From: Eubacteriales bacterium
Lineage (GTDB): Bacteria > Bacillota > Clostridia > Lachnospirales > Lachnospiraceae
Length of the DNA stretch: 40,211 nt
Assembly (NCBI GenBank): GCA_030524715.1
Contig: JAUNGB010000046.1
Span: 1 to 40,211 of the forward strand
Direction: 5' to 3'
Shown: positions 40,175 through 40,211 of the stretch, in pieces
Layout of the letters: every line of letters starts with the position of its first letter
Position numbering within the stretch: the stretch's first letter is position 1
Notes under the pieces: generated by a model
The model's input: the letters and a program-made list of their open reading frames with translations, nothing else
The model's database searches: none
What the model was told of the DNA's origin: nothing
Program-made: the position numbers and the translations under genes

Positions 40175-40211
40175 CTTGAATTTTGGGCGCACTATCCCCT
40201 TGGTGGAAAAA

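Overview
The window looks like chromosomal DNA of a gut-type Lachnospiraceae (Clostridia, Bacillota). The signs are strong AGGAGG-type ribosome binding sites, a T-box leader on metG, a yybP-ykoY (manganese) riboswitch, an ECF sigma factor paired with a DUF4179 protein, a FabT-like MarR regulator, and BlaI/M56 regulation. This placement rests on gene content, not a database search. No tRNA, rRNA or CRISPR array was seen.

Layout, left to right. (1) 1-8000: a six-gene plus-strand unit with an OmpR-type response regulator, a histidine kinase with a repeat-rich extracytoplasmic sensor, a lipoprotein, two ABC-2-like permeases and an ABC ATPase. A 217-bp MITE-like palindrome sits between the two permease genes. 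(2) 8189-12902: a MATE pump, then a small accessory scar (broken HTH gene, RhuM gene, first codons of a lost serine recombinase), then a PanE-like reductase and an HD hydrolase. (3) 12971-18506: a Met-specific T-box with metG, then a putative Mn2+ riboswitch with a P-type cation ATPase; a 95-nt near-perfect inverted repeat separates them. (4) 18517-21307: an accessory islet that looks AT-rich, with a small ORF plus zeta-like kinase pair, a 3' fragment of a glycoside hydrolase, and an AAA ATPase with no visible partner. (5) 21320-25549: a MalY/PatB aminotransferase, then an ECF sigma, DUF4179 protein, moaC and tatD, the last four very tightly packed. (6) 25842-32773: an exported protein of unknown function, CapA-family and DUF885 proteins on the minus strand, a FabT-like regulator, thioredoxin reductase and an NlpC/P60 hydrolase. 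(7) 32851-36391: a cluster of DnaA-box-like 9-mers, then carB alone. (8) 36478-39373 (minus strand): an M56 sensor peptidase, a BlaI repressor, a secreted protein and a 34-codon membrane peptide, with two near-identical 45-bp operator regions about 150 bp upstream of the M56 gene and of the secreted-protein gene. (9) 39641-40174: a PD-(D/E)XK-like protein.

The two best candidates for little-described systems are both envelope-sensing modules. One is the two-component, lipoprotein and dual-permease ABC locus. The other is the BlaI/M56 regulon, whose sensor has no penicillin-binding domain and carries a Cys/His-rich tail, and whose predicted output is a secreted protein plus a tiny membrane peptide. 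Several non-coding elements explain the larger gaps, and a dispersed hairpin with GTTACTGTT and AACAGTAAC arms recurs between genes.
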